Source: Candidatus Gastranaerophilales bacterium (GTDB lineage Bacteria; Cyanobacteriota; Vampirovibrionia; Gastranaerophilales; Gastranaerophilaceae). From it: 64,000 nucleotides of DNA. The translations under genes and the position numbers were made by a program. Below are positions 33,536 to 42,799 of this stretch, piece after piece. A model generated the notes under the pieces. The model was not told the origin of the DNA and searched no databases. It saw nothing but the letters and a program-made list of their open reading frames with translations. The DNA lies in the NCBI GenBank assembly GCA_944324475.1, contig CALUWK010000001.1, positions 1 to 64,000 on the forward strand, written 5' to 3'. Every line of letters begins with the position of its first letter. The stretch's first letter is position 1.

Positions 33536-34474
33536 ATGAATGTTGGGTATAATTATGACTGTATTGACTTTGATGAAAAAAAGGAAACAGAAGGATTAGC
33601 TGAAAACGAAGATATAAAAACCTTTAATGTAATTGTGAATAAAGATGAAGTCTTGCAGATGTATTTAAAAGATGTAAGCAGAGTAAAACTTTTAAATAAA
33701 GAGGATGAGATTGAAGTTGGAAAAAAGATAAAAGAAGGGACAAAAAAAGAATCAATTATAGCAAAAAAGAAGTTGATTCAGGCAAATTTAAGGTTGGTTA
33801 TTTCTATTGCAAAAAGATATACAGGACAGGGTATTCTTTTTATGGATCTTGTTCAAGAAGGGTCTTTGGGTTTAATAAAGGCTGCAAGCAGATTTGATTA
33901 TAAAAAAGGTTTTAAGTTTTCAACTTATGCAACTTGGTGGATAAAACAAACTATAATAAGAGCTATTGCGAATAATTCTCGTTCAATAAGGATACCTGTT
34001 CATATGGGTGATAAAATAAGAAATTTAAAAAAGGCAACAATTAAGCTTAGTGTGGATTTGGGACGAGAACCTACAGATGAGGAACTTTCGGAGTATTTAA
34101 AAGTATCCGTTAAAAAAGTTAAATTGATTAAAGATTCTGTTATAAAAGAACCGGTCAGTTTTCATACACCTATTGCGCAGGATTTAACTTTGGAAGACTA
34201 TATAGCGGATAATGTTGAAAATGCTCCAAATCAAAGAATTGAAAGAATTGATTTTAAAAAGGATATATATAGTGCGCTAAATTTATTAAATGAAAGAGAA
34301 CGATTTATTATTTTAAATAGGTTTGGACTTGGAGAGAGAAAAACAAAGACTTTAGAGGAGTTGGGGAAAATTTTAGGTTTTTCGAAAGAAAGAATAAGAC
34401 AAATAGAAATGGAGGGGTTGAAAAAATTAAGAAAATCTGAAGAAACTCAGTACTTAAAAGAATATCTGGTATAA
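33536..34474 (+). CDS. RpoD/SigA-family sigma factor (short, group 1/2)
   Basis: 312 residues. It lacks region 1.1. Region 1.2 begins [13 protein letters not shown]; region 2 has [20 protein letters not shown] and [15 protein letters not shown] (core-binding and -10 recognition); region 3 follows; region 4.2 is [20 protein letters not shown] (-35 recognition). Ribosome site AGAGGAG. It may be the primary factor of a reduced genome or a group 2 paralogue; the window cannot decide. Its stop codon lies inside the -10 box of the next gene. Confidence 0.9.
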   Translation: MNVGYNYDCIDFDEKKETEGLAENEDIKTFNVIVNKDEVLQMYLKDVSRVKLLNKEDEIEVGKKIKEGTKKESIIAKKKLIQANLRLVISIAKRYTGQGILFMDLVQEGSLGLIKAASRFDYKKGFKFSTYATWWIKQTIIRAIANNSRSIRIPVHMGDKIRNLKKATIKLSVDLGREPTDEELSEYLKVSVKKVKLIKDSVIKEPVSFHTPIAQDLTLEDYIADNVENAPNQRIERIDFKKDIYSALNLLNERERFIILNRFGLGERKTKTLEELGKILGFSKERIRQIEMEGLKKLRKSEETQYLKEYLV

Positions 34475-34475
34475 T
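34467..34475 (+). promoter_or_regulatory. Extended -10 promoter inside the sigma-gene stop region, leaderless
   Basis: TGgTATAAT, with TATAAT at 34470-34475, overlaps the sigma-factor stop codon (34472-34474). It ends 6 nt before the ATG at 34482. The ABC gene may thus be transcribed on its own as well as by readthrough. Confidence 0.55.
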
Positions 34476-34481
34476 TAGTAT

Positions 34482-35267
34482 ATGAGAGAGAATTTGATTC
34501 AGATTGAAAATTTAGAAAAAACGTATTCAGTTAAAGGTTCTTTTTTGGAAGTTAAAAAGGAACCTTTAGCAGTTTTAAAAAATATTAATCTTGATATAAA
34601 AAAAGGCGAAATAATGTCTTTGGTTGGTGAATCGGGGTGTGGTAAGTCAACTTTAGCAAATTGTATTTTAAAATTAATTACGCCGGAAAAAGGTAGAATT
34701 TTGTTTAATGGAGAAAATATTTTAGAATTTAATAAAAAACAAACTTTTGAATATAGAAAAAAAATTCAAATGATTTTTCAGAATCCTTATTCTAGTTTAA
34801 ATCCTAAAATGAAAATAAAAGAAACTCTCATGGAGCCTTTGATAATTCATAAGGAAAAAGATAAAGAAAATAAAATTCATGAAATAATTGATTTAGTAGG
34901 CATAGCTAATGCGGATTTAAAAAAATATCCCCATGAATTTTCAGGTGGCCAACGCCAAAGAATTGCTATTGCAAGGGCTTTGATTTTGAAACCTGAGTTT
35001 ATTGTAGCGGATGAACCGGTTAGTGCTTTAGATGTTAGTATTTGTGCTCAGATAATTAATCTTTTAGTTGAATTGAAACAAAAACTTGATTTAACAATTT
35101 TGTTTATTTCGCATGATCTTAATTTAGTTAGATATTTAAGTGACAGAATATCGGTTATGGATAAAGGCAGAATTGTTGAGTGCGATAAAACAGAAGAAAT
35201 CTTTAAAAACCCAAAAGATTCTTATACAAAGTTTTTGTTATCCTCGATAAGGACAATAAAAGTTTAA
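34482..35267 (+). CDS. Oligopeptide/dipeptide-type ABC transporter ATP-binding protein (OppF/DppF-like)
   Basis: 261 residues. Walker A GESGCGKST (49-57), Q-loop IQMIFQNPYSSLNPKM (the SSLNP signature of OppF/DppF/NikE), FSGGQRQRIAIARAL, Walker B FIVADEPVSALDVS, H-loop FISHDLNLV. It energises peptide or nickel import, or export in variants. No permease or binding protein is nearby, so it is an orphan subunit. It lies 7 nt after the sigma gene and overlaps the convergent DUF815 gene by 4 nt. Confidence 0.9.
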   Translation: MRENLIQIENLEKTYSVKGSFLEVKKEPLAVLKNINLDIKKGEIMSLVGESGCGKSTLANCILKLITPEKGRILFNGENILEFNKKQTFEYRKKIQMIFQNPYSSLNPKMKIKETLMEPLIIHKEKDKENKIHEIIDLVGIANADLKKYPHEFSGGQRQRIAIARALILKPEFIVADEPVSALDVSICAQIINLLVELKQKLDLTILFISHDLNLVRYLSDRISVMDKGRIVECDKTEEIFKNPKDSYTKFLLSSIRTIKV

Positions 35268-36454
35268 ATTAAAATATTTGCTAAAAGATTATCGATTAGT
35301 TGTCTTGCAATTCTCGGACTTTTAGAGCCTTTAATTAAAGCTATTCTTTGAGCTTTTTCTATTAAAATTTTATCTTCAATATTTATATTATTGTCATGAG
35401 CTAATTCTAAAACTATTTTTATAAATTCATCATTTGTCGGTTTTTGAAAAAGCAGGTTTATTCCAAACCTTTCAGATAGTGATGAAATTTCATTTAAAGT
35501 GTCATTTAAGTGAACTTCGTCTCCTTTTCTTGATTGAAAATTTTCTTTAACGAGATGACGTCTGTTAGATGTCGCGTATATAACGGCATTTTTCGGACAT
35601 TGTATTAAGGAACCTTCCAAAATTGCCTTCATTGTTGAAAATGTGTTGTCTGTTTCATTAAATGAAATGTCGTCTGCAAAAATTATAAATTTATATGGTA
35701 AGTTATTTAATTTTGAATAAAGTTTATCTAAATTAATTAAGTTGTTTTTAAAGATTTGAACCATTTTTAAATTTTCAAATTCATTTAATAAAGCCCTAAC
35801 ACTTGAGGATTTGCCACAGCCGGCTTCTCCATATAAAAGAATATTATTTACTTTTAGCCCATCCAGCAGTGCTTTTGTGTTCTCAAAAAGTATTCTTTTT
35901 TGTTCTTTATATTCTTTTAAGTCTTTAAATCTTATGTTTTCGACAAATTGTACGGGTTTAATTTCAAGATCATTATCAAAAATAAAGGCTTTATTATTTT
36001 CAAAAATATCAAAAGCCTTATTTTTAAGTTCAGTTAGCTCAATTTCTTTTGTTTCATCAAGCTTTAAGCCTGAATTTTTAAAATATGGTAATTTTTTAAT
36101 TAATGTTTGATTTTTTGGAAATTTATCATTTAATATTTGTGCTATATTTTCATAAGATATTTTAGATAAATTGTTTATTATTTCAAATTCATTTTCTGGA
36201 TTCTTAATATTTTTGTTTGCGATAGTTTCATAGATGCAATTTTCAAGACATTTTGAAAAATCTTCAAAATTGCTTTTTGAAAGTTCTATTATAAATTCGC
36301 TGTACGCTTTTAGGTGGTTTTCAAAGCTTTTTTCTTCGATGTTTGAAAGCAAATTTAAAACTTTTAAAAAATTTTTAATAGTTAAGTTTTCCTTAATTGA
36401 ATTTAGTTTTATTAAAAAATATGTTGAAAGATAAATTTCTCTTAGTTTTTCCAT
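35264..36454 (-). CDS. DUF815-family AAA+ ATPase
   Basis: 396 residues. The N-terminal half is helical. The ATPase half has Walker A GEAGCGKS (209-216), Walker B FIIFADDIS, sensor AVIYATSNRRHLV and RFGINLLFQKPT. DUF815 proteins are predicted P-loop ATPases of unknown role in many bacteria, often near peptidase or glycogen genes. It is 2 nt downstream of glgX and likely co-transcribed with DUF1015-glgX. Confidence 0.86.
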   Translation of the reverse strand: MEKLREIYLSTYFLIKLNSIKENLTIKNFLKVLNLLSNIEEKSFENHLKAYSEFIIELSKSNFEDFSKCLENCIYETIANKNIKNPENEFEIINNLSKISYENIAQILNDKFPKNQTLIKKLPYFKNSGLKLDETKEIELTELKNKAFDIFENNKAFIFDNDLEIKPVQFVENIRFKDLKEYKEQKRILFENTKALLDGLKVNNILLYGEAGCGKSSSVRALLNEFENLKMVQIFKNNLINLDKLYSKLNNLPYKFIIFADDISFNETDNTFSTMKAILEGSLIQCPKNAVIYATSNRRHLVKENFQSRKGDEVHLNDTLNEISSLSERFGINLLFQKPTNDEFIKIVLELAHDNNINIEDKILIEKAQRIALIKGSKSPRIARQLIDNLLANILI

Positions 36455-36456
36455 AA

Positions 36457-38580
36457 TTATTTTTCCATAAAAATTGCAAGTGCATGAGGGTTTAAAATGT
36501 AGTTTTTTTCAATGTAGTCTTTAATTTCAAGGTTTGAGTTATTAAAATTTGAAGAATCCGCACAAATATACCATGATTTTCCTATTTGATTATTAGGGAG
36601 GATTGTATTTAGCGGATTTTGACTTTTACTCATTGCAACATAGATTCTGTTTTCTACAGTATTTATTAAAAATCCAAAAAATAATTCATTCGTATTTAAC
36701 CAATAACCGTCATTATTTGTATGGGCAATTTCACCATTGTCATAATGAAAGGTTAGAGATTGAATAAAATCTTTGCTTTTAAATATGGCGTTTTCATTTC
36801 TGAATTTAATTAAATTTCTTACATATTCCATTATTCGATTTTCAAAAGTATCTTTTTTAATTACTTTTTCCCAATTTAGGTAATTTGTTCCGTCATCTTT
36901 ATTGTAACTGTTATTGTTTCCGTTTTTGGTGTGCATTATGACATCGCCAATTTGAATCATCGGAGTTCCATAAGACAAAAATAGAATTGAAAGTTGTTTT
37001 CTTATTGCATTTTCTTTTAAATAGGAACTGTTATCGTAATCACCTGAAATTTCCCAATCCGAGCCTCCTTGAGTGGACGAACTTTTGTGTTTAAAATTGT
37101 TTAAATCAAATAAGGTAAAGCCGTCATGAGATGCTATGTAGTTAATTGATCTGTTTATTCCTTTGAAAATTGAAGTTGAACCTTGAATAATATCTTTTAT
37201 TTGAACAGGAGCAATTTCTGATGGTTTTAATGTAATTTTTCTTATTGTGTCTCTGTATATATCATTCCATTCTGCCCAAAAAGAAGGAAAATTACCTAAT
37301 TGGTAGCATTCTTTTCCTCCACAGGTCCACGGTTCTGCTATTAATATAATTCCTTCTTGGTTTTCTAAAAAATTATCAACAACTTTAATATTTTTTTCAT
37401 TTAATTTTTCTTTTATTTTTCCTGCAAGTGAATTAATGTTACAGTAATTTTCTTCACAGTCATAACTGTTTTCAAGTAATGCTGCTGCAAGATCAAACCT
37501 AAATGCGTCTACTCCTTGATTTGTCCAAAAAACAATGGAATCAATAATTAATTCCATAACGCCATCGTTGCATACGTTAAAATCATTTCCGCAGCCGGAG
37601 TTAGAACGATAATAGCCGTTTTTGTATACTTTATAATAATTTGAATTATCAATTAAAGCGTATGAAAAAAGGTTTGCATCATCTAAATTATGATTAACCA
37701 GACCGCCCTCTCCTGTGTGATTATATACCATATCAAGACAAACTTTTACATCGTTTTTGTGGAATTCGTCAATCATTTGTCGAAATTCATTTAAAATATT
37801 TCCATAACTTTTATCATAAGCATATCTTCTTGCGAGACTAAAATAATCTAATGGCATATAACCCCAGTGATTTGTTCCGTTTTGTTTTGAGTCAAATTCA
37901 TTTAAAGGTAGGAATTCTATCATTGTAATTCCAAGATTTTTAACACTTTTTGCAAATTTAGCAGCACCTTTAAATGTCCCGCGTTCAGGCATATTAATGT
38001 TTTGAGTTAAATCTTTTATATGAACTTCGCCAATTATTTCAGAATTAAAAGCCCTTGGTTTAATTGATGTTATTTCTTCATCTTTTTTTGGTGAAAACAC
38101 TGATTTGATTGCCCATTTAGCGTTATCTATCAGATGAAAATTTCCTCCTGATCGAAACATATTTAGTCCAGGGTTAACATCTGAGGGAAGATGCGAAAGT
38201 TCTTTGCTATAGGGATCAAAAGCAATTTTATTGGGATTATAACGATTGCCTTTGTCATCAAATTTGGATTTAAAACCAATATTTGTTCCAGGTTCAAAAT
38301 TTTCATTATATTCCCAGTTTGGTCCAAAAACTCTGAAACCGTAGAAAATTGGTTTTTTCTGACAGTTTAGCATGTAGTCTTTTACTTTTGTTTCCCATAT
38401 ATTGTTGTCATTTTTTTTCATATTTAATGTCATAACGGGGTTTTCCCCTTGAGGATTTTCGAAGATACAAAGCTCTACTGCCGTTGCATTTTTTGAAAAT
38501 AGTTTAAATTCAACAATTTTTTCTTCTTCGTTATAGTTTGCACCAAGAGGTGTTTTATCATTTGTTATTATGTTTCCCAT
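36457..38580 (-). CDS. glgX: Glycogen debranching enzyme GlgX-like (GH13)
   Basis: 707 residues from the ATG at 38580, preceded by GGAG. N-terminal CBM48 (TPLGANYNEEEKIVEFKLFS). The GH13 barrel has VCLDMVYNHTGEG, GVDAFRFDLAAAL (nucleophile Asp), ILIAEPWTCGG (acid/base Glu) and INYIASHDGFTL (transition-state Asp). A C-terminal beta domain follows. It hydrolyses alpha-1,6 branches in phosphorylase-limited glycogen. It overlaps the DUF1015 gene by 23 nt and complements the GH57 enzyme at 60516. Confidence 0.92.
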   Translation of the reverse strand: MGNIITNDKTPLGANYNEEEKIVEFKLFSKNATAVELCIFENPQGENPVMTLNMKKNDNNIWETKVKDYMLNCQKKPIFYGFRVFGPNWEYNENFEPGTNIGFKSKFDDKGNRYNPNKIAFDPYSKELSHLPSDVNPGLNMFRSGGNFHLIDNAKWAIKSVFSPKKDEEITSIKPRAFNSEIIGEVHIKDLTQNINMPERGTFKGAAKFAKSVKNLGITMIEFLPLNEFDSKQNGTNHWGYMPLDYFSLARRYAYDKSYGNILNEFRQMIDEFHKNDVKVCLDMVYNHTGEGGLVNHNLDDANLFSYALIDNSNYYKVYKNGYYRSNSGCGNDFNVCNDGVMELIIDSIVFWTNQGVDAFRFDLAAALLENSYDCEENYCNINSLAGKIKEKLNEKNIKVVDNFLENQEGIILIAEPWTCGGKECYQLGNFPSFWAEWNDIYRDTIRKITLKPSEIAPVQIKDIIQGSTSIFKGINRSINYIASHDGFTLFDLNNFKHKSSSTQGGSDWEISGDYDNSSYLKENAIRKQLSILFLSYGTPMIQIGDVIMHTKNGNNNSYNKDDGTNYLNWEKVIKKDTFENRIMEYVRNLIKFRNENAIFKSKDFIQSLTFHYDNGEIAHTNNDGYWLNTNELFFGFLINTVENRIYVAMSKSQNPLNTILPNNQIGKSWYICADSSNFNNSNLEIKDYIEKNYILNPHALAIFMEK

Positions 38581-39823
38581 AATTAATTGGCTCCAGTGGA
38601 TTGATGACAATGCCCGATAACAGTTTCGGGTAAAAATATGTTGATTTTTGAGGCATTCTAAGGCCTTCTTTTGAAATATTTAATATATCTTTCATTTTTG
38701 GATATGCCATTATAAATACAGCATTTGCATTGTTTTTTACGGCATTAAAGGCAACAGATTCTCTTTTTTCATATTTGATACCGTTTTGTGCCATAAGTTC
38801 TTCTTGTGTAAAATTGAGTTCCTTTTTTAAAATAATTTCATGTAGAATCGTCAAATCCAAGTTCTGTAGTGCTTTTGGGGTTTTAATTTTTTCTTTTACA
38901 TTGGATTTTAGCTTTAAAACGTAAAAATTGTCATCCCCTTTTAAAATTAATCCTGTTGTAATTTGTTTTTGATTTTCTTTTTCAATTTTATCTAAAAAAG
39001 TTTCTTTTTCTTTTATTATTTCAATTTCATAATATTTTGAAACTTTTTCAAGGAGATTTGGAGTTTCTTTTTCAATTATTCTGTGCGTAGGGTATATTAT
39101 AAGGTTTTCATCGGCAGCATTTGTAAAATAACTCATTACATATTGAGCATATTCATTTTCAGGATGTTCTTTTGCATATTTTATAGATGTTTCATACCTG
39201 TGATGTCCGTCTGCAATTAAAAGAGTTTTATTTGATAAAGCTTTTTCGATTTTTTCAATATCATTTTTTTCATCAATCAAATAAATAATATTTTCTACTC
39301 CGTAATCGTCTGTGACTTTGATTAAAGGTTTTTGCGTTAAATATTTTTCAACTGTTTTTTCAACTGAAAAGGTTTCATCATCATAAACCATAAAAATTTG
39401 AGAGAAAAAGGCTTTCGTTGCACTTATAAGTTTAAATCTGTCCTCTTTAGGCCCTCCCATAGTAAATTCATGAGGAAGGATTTTTTTGGAGGAGAAATCT
39501 TCGATTTTATTTCTTGCAATAAATCCTTTTCTTTCAATTAATTTGCCTTTTTCATTTTTATATCTTTGAATTATATAAAATATTGAAGGTTTTTTTGTTT
39601 GGATTAAAACTTGTTCTTTTTTCCAATCTTCAAAATATTTTTTAGCATCTTCATAGCGATTATCGCCTTTCGTTAGAATAAGGCGTGCTATATTATATTT
39701 GCTTCTTTCATATAGTTCATCAAGATATTTTTCGTCGATAACGTCATAAGGCGGAGCTATAACGTCTTTTAAATTAACTTTTTCTTGATTGTATATTATT
39801 GCTTCTAAAGGTAAAACTTCCAT
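38558..39823 (-). CDS. DUF1015 family protein
   Basis: 421 residues. Signature features of DUF1015: N-terminal DVIAPPYDVIDEKY, YIIQRYKNEKGKLIERKGFI, LLIADGHHRYETSIKYA and AYPKMKDILNISKEGLRMPQ followed by KSTYFYPKLLSG. The family is widespread, often annotated as a SpoOJ/ParA/ParB/RepB family protein, but its function is not established; the conserved HHR motif suggests an enzyme. First gene before glgX and the DUF815 ATPase. Ribosome site AAGGAAC. Confidence 0.9.
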   Translation of the reverse strand: MEVLPLEAIIYNQEKVNLKDVIAPPYDVIDEKYLDELYERSKYNIARLILTKGDNRYEDAKKYFEDWKKEQVLIQTKKPSIFYIIQRYKNEKGKLIERKGFIARNKIEDFSSKKILPHEFTMGGPKEDRFKLISATKAFFSQIFMVYDDETFSVEKTVEKYLTQKPLIKVTDDYGVENIIYLIDEKNDIEKIEKALSNKTLLIADGHHRYETSIKYAKEHPENEYAQYVMSYFTNAADENLIIYPTHRIIEKETPNLLEKVSKYYEIEIIKEKETFLDKIEKENQKQITTGLILKGDDNFYVLKLKSNVKEKIKTPKALQNLDLTILHEIILKKELNFTQEELMAQNGIKYEKRESVAFNAVKNNANAVFIMAYPKMKDILNISKEGLRMPQKSTYFYPKLLSGIVINPLEPINYGKHNNK

Positions 39824-39989
39824 AAATGTTCCTTTTTACATATTTAAGTATATCTTAGAACATATTTTACCATGTGTAAAATTTAAAATAGTTTGTAACA
39901 AATGTTACAAATAATGTTTTTTTTATCAATTTTTCTTTTAAAAAAAACTTTATATTCATGTGTGTAATAGTAGTTTATAGGTTAGTTTC

Positions 39990-40865
39990 ATGGCGACAAG
40001 CATTAGCAGTTCGTATGGTTACGATGCCAGTAAATTAAGTAAAACTCAACAAAGTTCCTTTTTAAATGAAAAATTATCTCAGGTTAAAGACGAACAAGGT
40101 TGTTTGGGTAATATTTGGAATGGAATTAAAGAAGTTACAAATTTAGGTCAAAGTGCTTCAGATTGTGAAAGCATGCTTGAAAAATTTAATTCTGGCGAAG
40201 TTTCTTTTGAAGAAGCAGTTAAATATATAGACGATTTTGATAATAAACAAGAGAATATGTCAGGTTTACTATCGAATGTTTTAACGGGTATCGGTGCAAT
40301 TACTACAACAATTTTAACAGTAGGAACAGGTCCGATAGGTTGGGGAGTAGCACTTTTAAAAGGTGCTCCAATCGGTGCAGCTTTAAAAACAGGAATAAAT
40401 TTATTAGATAGAATCACAAATAACATTGAAGGTGATGAATTTGATGTTAAAGAAATGGCAAAGGATGCAATATCAGGTGCTATGACTGGTGCTACAAGTG
40501 CGGTTTCATCTGGAGTTGGAGCAGGAATAAAAGCAGGAAGGGCTGCAGTTTCGGTGTTAAATGGTGCAAAATGTGGAGTTATTTGTGGTGCAGCGTCTGG
40601 TGCAGGAAGTTATATGACCGATGTTGCTTTTGGAGATAAAGATTTTAATAGTGGTGAACTTATTTTAAATACTGCAACTTCGGCTTTTGTGTCAGGTACA
40701 GTGGGAGCTGTTGTTGGCGGTGGTATGTATGGAATGGCTAATATTGCAGGTAATGTTGGTAAGGAAGTTACTAAATCTACTACTCGGGCGATAATCGCTG
40801 ATTCTACTTCAAGTACAACAAGAAAATTTTTAGGACAGGCGGAAAAAAATGTTTTATTTACTTAA
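39990..40865 (+). CDS. Hypothetical protein with long glycine-zipper membrane segments
   Basis: 291 residues. A Ser/Gln-rich N-terminus (SISSSYGYDASKLSKTQQSS) is followed by a soluble helical part. Several Gly/Ala-rich hydrophobic stretches then follow (VLTGIGAITTTILTVGTG, SGAMTGATSAVSSGVGAG, CGAASGAG, VSGTVGAVVGGGMYGMA). Such glycine zippers insert in membranes or pack as pores; similar arrays occur in effectors and phage proteins. No signal peptide. Unknown function; an export-type role is speculative. Shares style with 55635-56483. Confidence 0.65.
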   Translation: MATSISSSYGYDASKLSKTQQSSFLNEKLSQVKDEQGCLGNIWNGIKEVTNLGQSASDCESMLEKFNSGEVSFEEAVKYIDDFDNKQENMSGLLSNVLTGIGAITTTILTVGTGPIGWGVALLKGAPIGAALKTGINLLDRITNNIEGDEFDVKEMAKDAISGAMTGATSAVSSGVGAGIKAGRAAVSVLNGAKCGVICGAASGAGSYMTDVAFGDKDFNSGELILNTATSAFVSGTVGAVVGGGMYGMANIAGNVGKEVTKSTTRAIIADSTSSTTRKFLGQAEKNVLFT

Positions 40866-40870
40866 TTTAG

Positions 40871-41572
40871 TTAACATCCTATTGAAAGACCAGCGCAAAG
40901 ATTTATGTTTTGTCCGGTTATACCTTTAGCATCTTCCGAAATTAAATATTCGCAGAGTTTTGCTATTTCAATGGGCTGAATAAATCTTTTTTGAGGTGTA
41001 ACATCTAGTACTTCTTGTTTATCTTCATTTGTAAGGGAATTGTCCGCAAGCGGTGTTTCAACCCATCCGGGGTTAATTTGATTTACGGTTATGTTATATT
41101 GTGCAACTTCAAGAGCCAGTGCTTTTGTGAAGCCCGAGAGAGCTGCTTTTGTAGCAGAATATAAACTTGCATTTGCTTCTCCAACCATACCTGAAATTGA
41201 ACCGATATTGATTATTCTTCCCCATTTATTTTTTTTCATTTCTGGAATCACTAGACTTGTTAAAACATAAGCGGATTTAAAATTTAAATCTATAAGGTAT
41301 GAAATTTCGTCAAATTCCATTTTTTCCGTAGGTTTATAAATGTATTGTCCGGCACAATTAATTAAAATATCTATATCTGAATTGAAATATTCTTTTGCTT
41401 TGTTATATAGATTTTCAATCGAAAAAACGTCTATCAGGTCGCAGGGGTAATAGTTGACTTTATCAATATTTCTTCTTCCTGTTAAAAAAAGGTCATTCCC
41501 TTCTTTTGATAAAAGATTTGCAATTTCTAACCCTATTCCTGAACTTGCCCCTGTAATTAAAATATTTGTCAA
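40871..41572 (-). CDS. Short-chain dehydrogenase/reductase (FabG-like)
   Basis: 233 residues from a TTG at 41572, right after the upstream stop, with AAGGA as ribosome site; a TTG six codons earlier is the alternative. Rossmann motif LITGASSGIGLEIA, then INCAGQ, catalytic Ser in INIGSISG, YSATKAALSGF with Tyr and Lys, and NPGWVETP. It reduces carbonyls with NAD(P)H; fatty-acid ketoreductase or sugar/alcohol substrates are possible. Operon with the upstream 112-residue gene. Confidence 0.88.
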   Translation of the reverse strand: MTNILITGASSGIGLEIANLLSKEGNDLFLTGRRNIDKVNYYPCDLIDVFSIENLYNKAKEYFNSDIDILINCAGQYIYKPTEKMEFDEISYLIDLNFKSAYVLTSLVIPEMKKNKWGRIINIGSISGMVGEANASLYSATKAALSGFTKALALEVAQYNITVNQINPGWVETPLADNSLTNEDKQEVLDVTPQKRFIQPIEIAKLCEYLISEDAKGITGQNINLCAGLSIGC

Positions 41573-41573
41573 G

Positions 41574-41912
41574 TTAATCCAATCCTTCAATTTTTATGTT
41601 ATGTGAATTTAAGATTTTATCTGTAAAGTTTTGAATTATTATATCTCTTTGTTCTTCGGTTAAATCTCTTAGTGATTCTATTGCAATATGAACATTTGGG
41701 TTTTTATCATACCATCTTTTGTAATCTTTGGGATCAAAAGATGAAACTTCTTGTATTATTTTTGAATAGTCCCTATCTATCATTTCTGAGGCTTCAATAA
41801 TTATATCAACTGCAATTTCGCATTGTTCTTCAATGGGTAAGTCTTGCATAAGATTCATAAAGGCCTTTAGGTATTCATTTTTTTCATACCATCTTTGAAA
41901 ATATTTTTTCAT
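41574..41912 (-). CDS. Hypothetical protein with internal duplication
   Basis: 112 residues, all-helical. Two halves repeat the same plan: FQRWYEKNEYLKAFMNLMQD and YKRWYDKNPNVHIAIESLRD, each followed by LP/LT-EEQ and a long amphipathic helix. No membrane segment. It is coupled to the SDR gene. The start is a predicted leaderless ATG (extended -10 TGgTATAAT, 7 nt). Function unknown; the duplicated helical pair suggests a small adaptor. Confidence 0.65.
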   Translation of the reverse strand: MKKYFQRWYEKNEYLKAFMNLMQDLPIEEQCEIAVDIIIEASEMIDRDYSKIIQEVSSFDPKDYKRWYDKNPNVHIAIESLRDLTEEQRDIIIQNFTDKILNSHNIKIEGLD

Positions 41913-41919
41913 GATATTA

Positions 41920-41925
41920 ATTATA
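41920..41925 (-). promoter_or_regulatory. -10 element of a predicted leaderless promoter
   Basis: On the minus strand TGgTATAAT ends 7 nt before the ATG at 41912. No ribosome site is present. Confidence 0.55.
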
Positions 41926-41957
41926 CCAAAAAATATTAATTTTTTTAAAAAAAAGAC

Positions 41958-41986
41958 TTGCTAAAAGGTTAAATCTTTAATATAAT
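41958..41986 (+). promoter_or_regulatory. Sigma-70-type promoter of the HU gene
   Basis: -35 TTGCTA (41958-41963), 17-nt spacer, -10 TATAAT (41981-41986). The transcript would start near 41993 and include the AAAGGGG ribosome site before the ATG at 42016. This is a conventional leadered promoter, a useful contrast to the leaderless ones. Confidence 0.78.
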
Positions 41987-42015
41987 CCAAAAAGAGATAT
42001 AGAAAGGGGTTCTAA

Positions 42016-42294
42016 ATGAACAAAGAAGAATTAGTACAAGAAATTTCAAAAAAAGCTAAAGTTACTCAAAAAGAAGCTGCAGAAGTTTTGGGCAGTTTAG
42101 TTGAAACTATCCAAAAAACTGTTTCTAAAGGTGAAAAAGTTACTTTAGTTGGATTCGGTACTTTTGAAGCTAGAAAAAGAGCTGCAAGAACAGGCAGAAA
42201 TCCTCAAACAGGTAAAGAAATTAAAATTGCTGCAAAAACTGTTCCTGCTTTTTCTGCTGGCAAAAAATTCAAAGAATTGGTTAATAAAAAATAG
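42016..42294 (+). CDS. hup: HU-family DNA-binding protein
   Basis: 92 residues. Starts NKEELVQEISKKAKVTQKEA, then LVGFGTFEARKRAARTGRNP with the Gly-Phe-Gly turn and the arm ending NPQTGKEIKI, and the C-terminal helix VPAFSAGKKFKELVN. A nucleoid protein that bends DNA as a dimer. Monocistronic with a strong promoter and terminator, as expected for an abundant protein. Confidence 0.97.
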   Translation: MNKEELVQEISKKAKVTQKEAAEVLGSLVETIQKTVSKGEKVTLVGFGTFEARKRAARTGRNPQTGKEIKIAAKTVPAFSAGKKFKELVNKK

Positions 42295-42316
42295 GTTCTT
42301 TGAAAAAATAAATATA

Positions 42317-42341
42317 AAAGCTGTGCAATTTGCACAGCTTT
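42317..42341. terminator. Terminator after HU (bidirectional)
   Basis: AAAGCTGTGC (42317-42326), loop AATTT, GCACAGCTTT (42332-42341), followed by TTATTTT. The A-run on the other side lets it also stop the convergent HTH gene. Confidence 0.88.
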
Positions 42342-42659
42342 TTATTTTAAAATATCCCTTATAATTCTATATATAAACCTTAATTTATCTTCCTGAGCAT
42401 TTATCAATAGGGAGGAAATTTCTTTTAAAAGTTGTTCTTTATTTTGAGTATGATTAAAATCAAACAACTCAACAATCTCGACATTGAGTGCTTTTGCGAT
42501 TTTTTCTAGAGTCGGCATTGTTGTAAAATAAGTTCCTGTTTCTATATTACCTATTTGCTTGTAATCTATTCCAACGAGTTCCCCTAATTGTTCTTGTGTT
42601 AATTTCTTTTGTTTTCTAAGCTCTTTTATTCTTTTACCAAATAACTTTAAATTATTCAT
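42342..42659 (-). CDS. HTH_XRE regulator with C-terminal helical extension
   Basis: 105 residues. HTH domain 1-66: FGKRIKELRKQKKLTQEQLG, GIDYKQIGNIETG, KIAKALNVEIVELFDF. A C-terminal extension of 35 residues (LLKEISSLLINAQEDKLRFI) may dimerise or bind a ligand. Ribosome site AGAGG. It is divergent from the giant pilin gene at 42800, about 140 nt away, so it may regulate it. It differs from the minimal HTH proteins of the HAD modules. Confidence 0.85.
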   Translation of the reverse strand: MNNLKLFGKRIKELRKQKKLTQEQLGELVGIDYKQIGNIETGTYFTTMPTLEKIAKALNVEIVELFDFNHTQNKEQLLKEISSLLINAQEDKLRFIYRIIRDILK

Positions 42660-42799
42660 AAAACCTCTTGGCTTATTATATTTTCAACTTTTCAATTATG
42701 TAACCTAGTCAAACTTACTAAATTTATTGACAATGTATAATTAACCAAGTAAAATGTAAGTTAAATTTGGTATTTTTATAAAAAAGAGAAATTTAACTT

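Noticed and set aside
36457-38610. Upstream start of glgX at 38610
   Set aside because: The ten extra residues are unlike the family and lie further inside the DUF1015 gene; the ATG at 38580 has GGAG in front.
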